From NCBI RefSeq assembly GCF_018130505.1, contig NZ_JAFCKH010000016.1:94474-158473 (forward strand): 64,000 nt of DNA, read 5' to 3'. This stretch comes from Bradyrhizobium tropiciagri. Lineage in GTDB: Bacteria; Pseudomonadota; Alphaproteobacteria; Rhizobiales; Xanthobacteraceae. Of this stretch, positions 8,176 to 16,070 are shown piece after piece; position 1 is the first letter of the stretch, and the number at the start of each line of letters is the position of its first letter. Below the pieces are notes generated by a model, which did not search any database, was not told the DNA's origin, and was given only the letters and a program-made list of their open reading frames with translations. A program made the translations under genes and the position numbers.

Positions 8176-9495
8176 ATGCGAAGCTTCCTGGTCAAGCGTC
8201 TCAAGCGGCCTGTGATCGTTGCCGCCGCCTCGGTGCTGATCCTGCGCGGTCTTACTCTGGCAAGCCGGTTCCTGCTGTCGCTGCTGCTCGCGCGGATGCT
8301 GCTGCCCGAAGAGTTCGGCGAGTACGGCCTGTTTACCGCGATCCTGGCCTATGCCCTGCTCGGCATGGGGCTGGAATTCTACTCCTACATGTATCGCGAA
8401 ATGGTGCCGGCGCCGCCGGAGCGCCGGGTGCAGATCATCGCGGACGAGATGGCGCTCGGAGCCGTTTCGTTCGTCGCGATCGCGTTCCTCGCCGGGTTTG
8501 CGGTGCTTGGCGGCCTGCTCTCGGTGAGTTCGACGCTCTGGCTGCTGCTGATCCTGGCCACCGATCACGTGTCGCTCGAGGCAACGCGTTTCCTCGTCAT
8601 CTCCTCGCGCCCGATCAAGGCCTACATGACGGTGTTCCTTCGCGGAGGCGTCTGGGTCTACGTGCTGGCCGCACTCATGTACTTCGTCCCTTCCACGCGT
8701 ACGCTTGAAACGGTTCTGATCGCCTGGGCTCTCGGCGGGCTGAGCGCGGTTGTCTTCGCTGCGGTCGTGATGAGCAATCTGCCGTGGAGCGGGCTGAAAG
8801 GCCGCTCAACGGACTGGGCCTGGGTCCGGAACGGCCTGAGGGTTGCGCGTCCCTTCATGATCGCATCCGCCGGCGCTCAGCTGCTGACCTATGTCGATCG
8901 GTTCATCATCGATCATTTTCAGGGACGTGAGACGCTCGGTCTCTACACGTTCTATTCGACGATCGCGATCGGGCTGCTCTCGCTGGGGGCTTCCGTATCG
9001 CATCAGTACCTTCCGAAGGTGATCGAGGGATACAACGAAAGCCCGCAGGCATATCGGGCCAGCCTGCGCACCTTTTTCGTCGCGCTTTCCGGGGTCATGG
9101 CTGCGGTGGTCGCGATCTCCGGTCTGGCAATGAAGCCGCTGCTGTCGCTCGCGGGCCTCGATGCCTATGCGGCCAGCGTTTCGGTGTTCTGGCTGATGCT
9201 GCCGGGCGTATTGCTGAGAGGGATCGCGGACGTGCCTTCCTATGCGGTATATTCGGCTGGAGACGACAAGAGCTTGCTGTATTGCAATATTGCCTCCGCG
9301 GCCGTCTCGATTGCGTTGAACTTCCTTTTGATTCCAACGCTCGGAATCCATGGCGCGGCGCTGTCGAGCACGGTGGCGAGCGCGTCGCTGTTCTGCGGGC
9401 TTTGGTATCTTGCCCGGCGCCGGATCTCCAGCAACGACACGCGCCATGCAACCGGTGGCAGCCGTACTGCCGAGGAACCCGGCGGCGCTTCCTGA
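8176..9495 (+). CDS. Polysaccharide flippase, Wzx/MATE-like
   Basis: A 439-residue polytopic protein with about 12 hydrophobic segments. The N-terminus (ILRGLTLASRFLLSLLLARML, LPEEFGEYGLFTAILAY) is characteristic of Wzx/RfbX exporters. The start at 8176 (MRSFLVKRLKRP) gives a short basic cytoplasmic tail. The family flips undecaprenyl-linked oligosaccharide units across the inner membrane. With the polymerase-like gene at 3.3 kb it supports a Wzx/Wzy-dependent pathway. A methyltransferase gene follows 58 bases downstream in the same direction. Confidence 0.8.
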   Translation: MRSFLVKRLKRPVIVAAASVLILRGLTLASRFLLSLLLARMLLPEEFGEYGLFTAILAYALLGMGLEFYSYMYREMVPAPPERRVQIIADEMALGAVSFVAIAFLAGFAVLGGLLSVSSTLWLLLILATDHVSLEATRFLVISSRPIKAYMTVFLRGGVWVYVLAALMYFVPSTRTLETVLIAWALGGLSAVVFAAVVMSNLPWSGLKGRSTDWAWVRNGLRVARPFMIASAGAQLLTYVDRFIIDHFQGRETLGLYTFYSTIAIGLLSLGASVSHQYLPKVIEGYNESPQAYRASLRTFFVALSGVMAAVVAISGLAMKPLLSLAGLDAYAASVSVFWLMLPGVLLRGIADVPSYAVYSAGDDKSLLYCNIASAAVSIALNFLLIPTLGIHGAALSSTVASASLFCGLWYLARRRISSNDTRHATGGSRTAEEPGGAS

Positions 9496-9553
9496 GCATT
9501 GATCTGTCGCGGATTACGGGCTACATCGCAGCATTCTACTGGGGGAAATTGCC

Positions 9554-10228
9554 GTGCAGACCAAGATAAGCCCGAAGCGAATTCTCGCGAACACGCTCTA
9601 TCCGCGGTATTCGGCGTTTGTCGACAAGCTCAACCGGAATCCGCTGTTCGTCAAGTTCATCAAGGAAAATGAACCGACCGCTCCCTGTTTTGAAGAGCGG
9701 TACGAGATGTACGATCACGTCATGAAGCATATCGGCGATGGCGCGGTCGACTATCTCGAGTTCGGCGTCTGGAAGGGCGCGAGCATCAAGTACTGGGCCG
9801 AGCACAACGCGCAGTCCGAGAGCCGCTTCGCGGGGTTCGACACCTTCACGGGACTTCCGGAGGCCTGGGATTTCCGGCCGGCGGGGACGTTCGACGTTGA
9901 GGGCAAGATTCCCGAGATCAACGATCCGCGGGTGCAGTTCGTCGCCGGACTGTTTCAGCAGACCCTGCCGCAATTCTTGAACGGTTTCTCAATCCGAAAC
10001 CGGCTGGTGCTTCACCTCGATGCCGACCTCTATTCGGCGACGCTCTATGTCCTGGCGCGGCTGCATCATCTGATCGTGCCCGGGACGATCCTGATGTTCG
10101 ACGAGTTCGGCGACGTCCAGCACGAGTTCAGGGCCTACAACGATTACATATCGTCGCACATGCGCGAGTGCAGGGTTCTGTGCGGGTCGTACCAGTACTA
10201 CACGCTGGCGCTGGAAGTCGTTAAGTAG
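9554..10228 (+). CDS. TylF/MycF-like SAM-dependent methyltransferase
   Basis: A 224-residue protein with a GTG start preceded by GGGGGAA. YLEFGVWKGASIKYWA is methyltransferase motif I; FAGFDTFTGLPE and LHLDADLYSAT follow, the latter supplying the metal-binding Asp pair of macrocin-type O-methyltransferases. It likely methylates a sugar hydroxyl of the polysaccharide. Its 3' end overlaps the converging metallo-hydrolase gene by 8 bases. It is the second methyltransferase of this type in the island, and the two differ clearly in sequence. Confidence 0.8.
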   Translation: MQTKISPKRILANTLYPRYSAFVDKLNRNPLFVKFIKENEPTAPCFEERYEMYDHVMKHIGDGAVDYLEFGVWKGASIKYWAEHNAQSESRFAGFDTFTGLPEAWDFRPAGTFDVEGKIPEINDPRVQFVAGLFQQTLPQFLNGFSIRNRLVLHLDADLYSATLYVLARLHHLIVPGTILMFDEFGDVQHEFRAYNDYISSHMRECRVLCGSYQYYTLALEVVK

Positions 10229-11576
10229 CGCTGGCCGCCTTCGCCGCGGCTGCTCTGACCGATGCCAGGTGAACGTAGGAATACATCACGAGGTAGGACA
10301 TGATATCCCGATTGTATTGATCGGGCGGGTTGCGCTTAAACTCCGCGTTATATCCAGTGTAAAGGTTTTCAAACAGCGACTCGCCGTTCAGAACGGCCGT
10401 CATCAACTCCGAGCTGACATAAACCTCCTTGTTGCTTTGCTGCGGACTGACAAGGCCCGTGCCGAATTTCACGGTGTGTCGGTCGGTGTCGTCGAGCACA
10501 ATCGAAAGCGTCTTGCCGAGGATGGTCGGGGCAAACTTCGATCGGTCGACCTTCGATCTGACGAAGGTGTCGAACTTCGTCAGGAAATCGTCCACCGCCT
10601 CCGAAATGCCGGGCCTGATGCGATTCGAGGCGCGGTAGGTATCGCACGCGTCGATCTTGCCATAGAGCTCGTAGAACCTGGTCGACGCCGATTTGATGGC
10701 CTCGTCATCATAGGCGCGGCCGAGGAACGACTGGCGGACGCCCTCGAAATCGAATGTGTCGCCCGGATAGATGTCCAGCACCTTCACCGATTCCGGAATG
10801 TCGTGGCCAAAATCCCGTGTGAGCAGCGCGGGCGTGGGGAAGATCGAATCCGCCAGATATTCCGGCTTGCCCTTGACGAAAACCGACGCGAAGCCGGCAT
10901 AGGTTATGAAGTTGGGGATGCCGAGCTCTGCCGCATTCTTCGTGCCTTCGCGGATCATGCCGCGAACCTTCGACAGCAACAGGGCCTTTTTCTCCGCAGT
11001 ATCGAAGTTTCGATAGTTCAGCGGAAAGCCGGATGCCGAGTTGGTCTGCGACATGTACACAGCCCGCTTCGGTCCATGCACGTCGACTTCCGCTTGCAGC
11101 GCCGCCTTGATGTGAGGTGTCAGCGCATTCCAGTTGTCGTTGCAGTGAATGATAAGCGCATCGGGGGTGCGAACGGAGTAGGTGGCGTCGTCGAGAGAAA
11201 CCGCATCATTACGGAAGCTCTTGATCGTGAACGGCCCGATCGTGACGCCGGTCTCGTCGGCCACGAAGTAATTGGTAAGCCCGATCCTCTTGACGCGGTT
11301 TGAAACGCTCGGCGAAGCGTAGTCGGACGATATGATCGCCGTGTCCTTGTCGAACAGGCGCAACAGGTCATCGTCACAATGGTCGTCGTGACCGTGAGAG
11401 ATCAGCAGCGACAGCTTGTCCTTGAGCGCGGCCAGGTAGGCAGGATGGACCACCATCGGGAATGTCGGCAGCCAGCTTCCGAAGGCGGGCTTTTCGAACC
11501 ACGGGTCGGTCAGCAGGAAGTGCTCCTGATACCGGATCAGCACCGACGAATGATTGATGAAAGTGAGGTTTGTCAT
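10221..11576 (-). CDS. Metallo-beta-lactamase-fold hydrolase/oxygenase-like protein
   Basis: A 451-residue protein starting at ATG 11576. LISHGHDDHCDDD carries the HxHxDH metal site (H61, H63, D65, H66). The preceding INHSSVLIRYQEHFLLTDPWF and the length are reminiscent of the C-terminal domain of CMP-Neu5Ac hydroxylase and of UlaG-like lactonases. No Rieske domain is present. The start codon overlaps the stop of a 51-codon ORF by 4 bases (ATGA), implying translational coupling. Given the nonulosonic-acid genes nearby, a role on that sugar is possible but unproven. Confidence 0.7.
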   Translation of the reverse strand: MTNLTFINHSSVLIRYQEHFLLTDPWFEKPAFGSWLPTFPMVVHPAYLAALKDKLSLLISHGHDDHCDDDLLRLFDKDTAIISSDYASPSVSNRVKRIGLTNYFVADETGVTIGPFTIKSFRNDAVSLDDATYSVRTPDALIIHCNDNWNALTPHIKAALQAEVDVHGPKRAVYMSQTNSASGFPLNYRNFDTAEKKALLLSKVRGMIREGTKNAAELGIPNFITYAGFASVFVKGKPEYLADSIFPTPALLTRDFGHDIPESVKVLDIYPGDTFDFEGVRQSFLGRAYDDEAIKSASTRFYELYGKIDACDTYRASNRIRPGISEAVDDFLTKFDTFVRSKVDRSKFAPTILGKTLSIVLDDTDRHTVKFGTGLVSPQQSNKEVYVSSELMTAVLNGESLFENLYTGYNAEFKRNPPDQYNRDIMSYLVMYSYVHLASVRAAAAKAASAT

Positions 11577-11728
11577 TTGCCGCCCGTATCCAGGAGAAAC
11601 GCACCGTAGTCGAGCATGGGCAGGACGATCTCGCAATAGGACGAGGACCGGCAACTCACCGACAGTGGCACCTCTAAATCACGGTGCGTTTCCAGGGACG
11701 CGCAACATGATCTGCTTTGTTCGAGCAT
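11573..11728 (-). CDS. Small coupled protein, 51 residues, unknown function
   Basis: The ATG at 11728 is preceded by GGAGAAG at ideal distance, and the stop overlaps the ATG of the metallo-hydrolase gene (ATGA). A well-formed promoter (TTGCCT, 18 bases, TATAGA) ends about 55 bases upstream. The peptide begins MLEQSRSCCASLE, has five cysteines in its first 35 residues and ends LLDTGGK. It has no signal peptide and no recognised family. It may be a leader ORF, a small partner protein or a peptide substrate. Support comes only from start signals and coupling. Confidence 0.55.
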   Translation of the reverse strand: MLEQSRSCCASLETHRDLEVPLSVSCRSSSYCEIVLPMLDYGAFLLDTGGK

Positions 11729-11782
11729 GACTTCTCCGGAGAACGGTCTCCGCTCCTCCGGATCACGCTGCAAGCTCGCTGG

Positions 11783-11812
11783 TCTATACAACCTGCGGCG
11801 GCATGCAGGCAA
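11783..11812 (-). promoter_or_regulatory. Promoter of the small ORF and metallo-hydrolase
   Basis: On the minus strand TTGCCT, an 18-base spacer, then TATAGA. The nine bases before the -10 box (CGCAGGTTG) and the bases before -35 (CCCGG) match the promoter at 16028-16057. Confidence 0.6.
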
Positions 11813-11917
11813 CCGGGCGAACGTCGCGAGACAATGGATTCGATCTACCCGAGGGCAGGATGAGGCCAGGGCAGCGTTTCGGGAACTCCGCACAGCCCGG
11901 CCGGACCGCGCGCGGGG

Positions 11918-13009
11918 TTACCCCGATCCGGCCTTGCCGAAGCACTTTTCGCGAGCCTCTCCCGCAAGGATGGCCGACCCTTTTTCGTTCACATGGTCGG
12001 TGTTCTGGAACATCGAAAGATCGTCGAACCGATCCCAGAAGCTGACGTAGGGGATTCCATTGGCCCTGGCCACTTCCTGGTAGAACTTGCGGGTTTCGGC
12101 GAAACCTGGAATGCGGTCGGCCCGTTCACGATAGAACCGGTCGACCGGGTAGTTGACCAGACATACCTTGGCCCCTCGGGAGACGAGAAAGGCGATCAGG
12201 TCGCGATAGATGCGGGCCTCGTCCCGCTCACGGAAATTCGCCGCGGGGGTATGGGTGGTGACCTCGAATTCCATGAGGGCGTTGAACGCGGCCAGCGACT
12301 CCTGATCCACCTTCTGCCGGGATGCCGGATCTGCCGCTGTCGCGGCGGCCTTCGTCGCGCCGTCGGCCGCCTGGGTCGGGGCGGCGGGCCTGGCGCCGGC
12401 CGGCGAGGCGCCGGGGGATGTTGCCGCCGCGGCCGGGGCAGGTGCCGGCGCATCGTCTGTCTTCGCCTGGTTGATCAGCATGCCGCCGACATGCGCCCAA
12501 AGCTGATCGTAGCTCGGCGGCTGCTCCGTGAGCTTGCCCGTCGTCAACAGCCTCAGCCAGTATTGGGACATGAAGCCGCGATGCGTCGGATCAAGGATCC
12601 TCAGACGAATGTTGGAGTACGTCTCGGGAACGTAGCTGCCCTGTGCCTCGAGGCGATACTCGGCGAAGGAATGCGGGTCCGCCTGGATGATGACCTGGCC
12701 GGGCTTGAGGCTCCGGTAATAGAACCTGACGCGGTCGTTCATTTTGCGGATCGTCGTGGCGCCGGTGCCCAGATTGATGAAATCCCCGGCATTGTAGTCA
12801 CGCACCGAGTAGACGTGGGAATCTCCGAACGCCGCGTTCGGCTGACTTGAAGAGACGAGACGCGATGCGATCTGCTCAAAATTGTCGTGTGGGGCAACGT
12901 AGACGCGGAGCATCCACTCGGATGCGACCGCGAAGGTCACGACAACGGCCGCGACAATGGAGAGGAACAAAAACAGCCAATGCTTAGAACTGAAAGTAGA
13001 TGAACTCAC
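11918..13009 (-). CDS. SGNH/AlgX-like acyltransferase partner of the MBOAT protein
   Basis: About 363 residues from a GTG at 13009 that overlaps the MBOAT gene by 26 bases. One N-terminal membrane segment (WLFLFLSIVAAVVVTFAVA) anchors a periplasmic domain. AFGDSHVYS holds the GDS-like nucleophile block and DHVNEKGS near the C-terminus holds the Asp-x-x-His pair; together they define an SGNH-type hydrolase/transferase. An Ala/Pro-rich linker at about 195-240 splits the domain. With an MBOAT protein it would pass an acyl group onto an exported polysaccharide, as AlgJ/AlgX do for alginate. The exact start is uncertain. Confidence 0.7.
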   Translation of the reverse strand: MSSSTFSSKHWLFLFLSIVAAVVVTFAVASEWMLRVYVAPHDNFEQIASRLVSSSQPNAAFGDSHVYSVRDYNAGDFINLGTGATTIRKMNDRVRFYYRSLKPGQVIIQADPHSFAEYRLEAQGSYVPETYSNIRLRILDPTHRGFMSQYWLRLLTTGKLTEQPPSYDQLWAHVGGMLINQAKTDDAPAPAPAAAATSPGASPAGARPAAPTQAADGATKAAATAADPASRQKVDQESLAAFNALMEFEVTTHTPAANFRERDEARIYRDLIAFLVSRGAKVCLVNYPVDRFYRERADRIPGFAETRKFYQEVARANGIPYVSFWDRFDDLSMFQNTDHVNEKGSAILAGEAREKCFGKAGSG

Positions 13010-14519
13010 TTGGCACTCCCGCGTAGATGGTGGCCAGCACCACGAGTCCGACAAGGGCACTGACGACTGCCGACAGCGGCGTCGGGCGGAAGGCCAGCAC
13101 ACGAGCCAGTCTGCTCCGGCCATCGGTTTCGTCGCGAAGCAGGAGCTGCTGCGAATTTGGCAGGATGAACACGAACAGCGTCACCGCGAGCATCCACGCA
13201 ACCGCGGTCCGGCTTCCGAACGTGACCAGGTCGCCCGTGTGCATATGCAGCGCCTGCATGACGTGCGGGCTGAAAGGACCCAGCATCGCTTGATATCGTT
13301 CGGGGAACAGGATGCCGAAGCTTCCGGTCATGGCCTTGAGCATGACCATGGCACCCGTCCAGGATTCCGACCGAAAGAATACCCAGGAGACCAGCACCGC
13401 GGGAAACACCAGCAGCGAACACAGCGCCGCGACTGCATCGGCGATGCGCGAGTTCGGCAAGAAGCGGTCCTTCAGGTAGCGGAACGCATGATTGACGATC
13501 AGGTAGAGTCCGTGAAGGCCGCCCCAGATCACGAACAGCCAGCTTGCCCCGTGCCACAGGCCGCCCAGCAGCATGACGATCATCAGGTTGACGTATCTGC
13601 GGACCGATCCGTCCCGGCTTCCTCCGAGTGGAATGTAGAGATAGTCCCTCAGGAAGCGCGACAGCGTGATGTGCCAGCTGCGCCAGAATTCGATGATGCT
13701 GCCGGACTTGTACGGCGAGTCGAAATTGATCGGCAGCCTGACGCCAAACAGCATCGAGAGACCGATGGCGATGTCGCTGTAGCCGGAGAAATCGAAGTAG
13801 ATCTGGTAGGTGAACGCGAGCGCGGCGCCCCATGCGTCGAAGAAACTGATCGGCTGCGCCATGTTGGCGAGGCGAAAGCCCGGCGCCGCGTAGCTCGCCA
13901 TGGTGTCGGCGATCATCACCTTCTTGAATAATCCGCAGACGATGTAGGCGAAGCCGGTGGCCACCTCGGCATGGGAGATGCTCCGCAGCCGCTCATTGGT
14001 GAACTGCGACATCACCTCCTTGTGGTGAATGATCGGGCCGGCAATCAGGTGCGGGAAATAGGAGACGAACAGCGCATATTTGGGCAGGCCGAGGTCGTCG
14101 GTGCGGTTGCGATAGACATCGACCAGGAAGGCGATCTGGATGAACGTGACGAACGAGATGCCGAGCGGGAGCTCGAGGGCAACCGACGGCACCTCGATCT
14201 TGAACAGAAAGGCGAGCGTCTGCAGGACGAAGTTGGTGTATTTGAAATAGCCCAGCACCGCGAGATTGGCCGCGATCGCCACGCCCAGCACGAGCTTCGA
14301 CTTGCTCTTCGAGAGGTGCTGAGCAACGGCATAGTTGCCCGCGATCGAGCCGAACAGCAGGATCAGATATCGCGGCTCCCACGCGCCGTAGAATGTCGCG
14401 GAGCAGACGAATAGCCAGATGAACACCCATTGGATGTTGCCGTAGCGGCGGCAGACCAAAAAGCCGATGCAGGTGATTGGGAGAAAGAGCAGCAGAAATT
14501 GCAGGGAATTGAAAAGCAT
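12984..14519 (-). CDS. MBOAT-family O-acyltransferase (AlgI-like)
   Basis: A 511-residue protein with about 11 membrane segments. It has the family hallmarks: YFDFSGYSDIAIGLS, FWRSWHITLSRFLRDYLYIPLGG and LLGGLWHGASW, with the invariant membrane His in the last. AlgI/DltB/PatA relatives move acyl groups from a cytoplasmic donor across the membrane. The SGNH gene overlaps its 3' end, so the pair forms a unit for O-acetylation of the surface polysaccharide. Length and start match the family. Confidence 0.92.
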   Translation of the reverse strand: MLFNSLQFLLLFLPITCIGFLVCRRYGNIQWVFIWLFVCSATFYGAWEPRYLILLFGSIAGNYAVAQHLSKSKSKLVLGVAIAANLAVLGYFKYTNFVLQTLAFLFKIEVPSVALELPLGISFVTFIQIAFLVDVYRNRTDDLGLPKYALFVSYFPHLIAGPIIHHKEVMSQFTNERLRSISHAEVATGFAYIVCGLFKKVMIADTMASYAAPGFRLANMAQPISFFDAWGAALAFTYQIYFDFSGYSDIAIGLSMLFGVRLPINFDSPYKSGSIIEFWRSWHITLSRFLRDYLYIPLGGSRDGSVRRYVNLMIVMLLGGLWHGASWLFVIWGGLHGLYLIVNHAFRYLKDRFLPNSRIADAVAALCSLLVFPAVLVSWVFFRSESWTGAMVMLKAMTGSFGILFPERYQAMLGPFSPHVMQALHMHTGDLVTFGSRTAVAWMLAVTLFVFILPNSQQLLLRDETDGRSRLARVLAFRPTPLSAVVSALVGLVVLATIYAGVPSEFIYFQF

Positions 14520-14827
14520 TTGGAACCCGCGCCGACCTCTTGAGAGATCACCACGTCCTACCGGGTGATCTCTGACGTGCTTCTATGCCGCGAATGAGCT
14601 GCATGCCACAGGCCGGCCAGGATATCGAGGGCACGCGTGGTCAGCGATACGTCAGGGCTCGACCGACCCTCATGATGTCATCTCCCGCCGGCGCGCGATT
14701 TTCGGCGCTGCCGGCACATACAACCGGCGGCGTTCGCGCGCCCCCGGCGCATGAGCTCGTACCGGAGGTCGGTCTCGCGCCGGCGCAGGGACGAGGTGCT
14801 GATTCGATGTCTGACGGCGATCGGCCG
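14520..14827. other. 308-base intergenic region upstream of the MBOAT gene
   Basis: No convincing gene. It contains an inverted repeat at 14543-14573. A minus-strand GGTTGTATGTG at about 14715-14725 resembles the -10 area of the two conserved promoters but lacks a matching -35 box. The region probably carries the promoter and leader of the MBOAT operon. Confidence 0.5.
14543..14573. promoter_or_regulatory. Inverted repeat upstream of the MBOAT gene
   Basis: AGAGATCACC and GGTGATCTCT, 10-base perfect arms separated by 11 bases, 24 bases upstream of the MBOAT ATG. This could be a leader hairpin or an operator. No T-tract follows. Confidence 0.45.
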
Positions 14828-15982
14828 TCAGATTTCAGCCAGGACGATGAACAGGCAGCGCCGCTCGCCGCTATTGACCATACCGCCGCGATGGATGCCG
14901 TTGCCGTCGAACAGGATGCAATTGCCGTAGTTGGAGGTGGCGCTGAAATGCCCCTCGCGCAGCCGCGGCACATCCGGGGAATCGTCCACCAGGTCGCCGC
15001 CGAAATCGGCCTTCTTGCGCAGGAATGCCGGCAGCGCCATCAGCTTCTTGCGCGTCTCCGGCTTGCGGCTCGAGAAGCCGCTGAAATCGTTGGTCCGGCG
15101 TACCATCCCTTCGAACCAGCCGACCTTCGCATTGTGGCTGCCGCGGATGTAGCAGAACGGGCCGCCGTCGGGCCCGATGTCATGCACATAGATCGCGCAT
15201 TTGAGCATGCCGTAGGTGGCGTCGACGTGCAGATAGCTGCCCCAGGGATCAGTGAGCTGGGTGTCCGGGAACACGCGCCGCCAGAATGCGAGATCCTGGT
15301 CGTTGATCTGCGCATTGACGTGCTTCACGCCGACCGGGCGGCCGAGATAGGCGCTCGCGGCCTCGGCGATGCCGTAGCGCTTGAAGATCGCATCGACGGT
15401 CGCGAACGCGCCCGGATCGGCCGAGCGGGTGCACCAGAACACGTTGTCGTCGAACTTGCGCTTCTCCGGCGGAAGGTGGGCGCGACGATCGTCGAGCTTG
15501 TCGAAGGCGGGCTTGGTCGCAACGCGGATCTGATCGAGCTCGTCGGGCGTCAGATTGAGGCAGACGATGCCGTCGGACTTGATCTTGTTGAGCAGGGCCG
15601 GGTTCGCCGGTATGGCCGGACGCCGCGCGCCGGTCAGCGAGCCGATGATGCGGCTGCCCCGGATGCGCGCATACATCGTGATGTAGCGCAGCGCAGTCGA
15701 GGCATTGAGGCCGGTGAAGCCTGCCTCCTTGCTCAGCAGCGGCATGTTTTCATAATCGACGATGCGGCGGATCGTGACGAAGGCGAAGGTACGCACGAAA
15801 ATCTTCAGCGCCTGGAACCGCTCGGCCAATGTGGGCTTCGGCAGCATGCGGCCGTAGGCCGGATGGGCGTCATAGTCGATCTCGGGCAGGACGCTGCCGC
15901 GATAGGGCGGGATCGGCAGCTCTCGGATATCGGCTGCACGCGCGGTCGGCGCCGTATCGGAAAGTGAGTCGATTGTCGTCAT
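14828..15982 (-). CDS. Phytanoyl-CoA dioxygenase (PhyH)-like Fe(II)/2OG oxygenase
   Basis: A 384-residue protein starting at ATG 15982 (GGGGGACC upstream). The iron site is H-x-D in YLHVDATYG (about residues 251-253) and a distal His in GNGIHRGGMV (about 363), followed by ERRCLF, whose Arg would bind 2-oxoglutarate. GPFCYIRGSH is typical of the PhyH core. The first about 120 residues are an extension without a recognised domain. Such enzymes hydroxylate lipid or sugar substrates. It is the second non-haem iron oxygenase in the island. Confidence 0.75.
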   Translation of the reverse strand: MTTIDSLSDTAPTARAADIRELPIPPYRGSVLPEIDYDAHPAYGRMLPKPTLAERFQALKIFVRTFAFVTIRRIVDYENMPLLSKEAGFTGLNASTALRYITMYARIRGSRIIGSLTGARRPAIPANPALLNKIKSDGIVCLNLTPDELDQIRVATKPAFDKLDDRRAHLPPEKRKFDDNVFWCTRSADPGAFATVDAIFKRYGIAEAASAYLGRPVGVKHVNAQINDQDLAFWRRVFPDTQLTDPWGSYLHVDATYGMLKCAIYVHDIGPDGGPFCYIRGSHNAKVGWFEGMVRRTNDFSGFSSRKPETRKKLMALPAFLRKKADFGGDLVDDSPDVPRLREGHFSATSNYGNCILFDGNGIHRGGMVNSGERRCLFIVLAEI

Positions 15983-16027
15983 GTCGGGTCCCCCGGCGGC
16001 GCGCGGATCATTTCCAAGGCCGCCCGA

Positions 16028-16057
16028 TCTATACAACCTGCGACGTCGCTGAGGCAA
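16028..16057 (-). promoter_or_regulatory. Promoter of the PhyH-like gene
   Basis: On the minus strand TTGCCT, 18 bases, TATAGA, with CGCAGGTTG before the -10 box, as at 11783-11812. The ATG at 15982 is about 45 bases downstream. Confidence 0.6.
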
Positions 16058-16070
16058 CCGGGCCGGTCCG

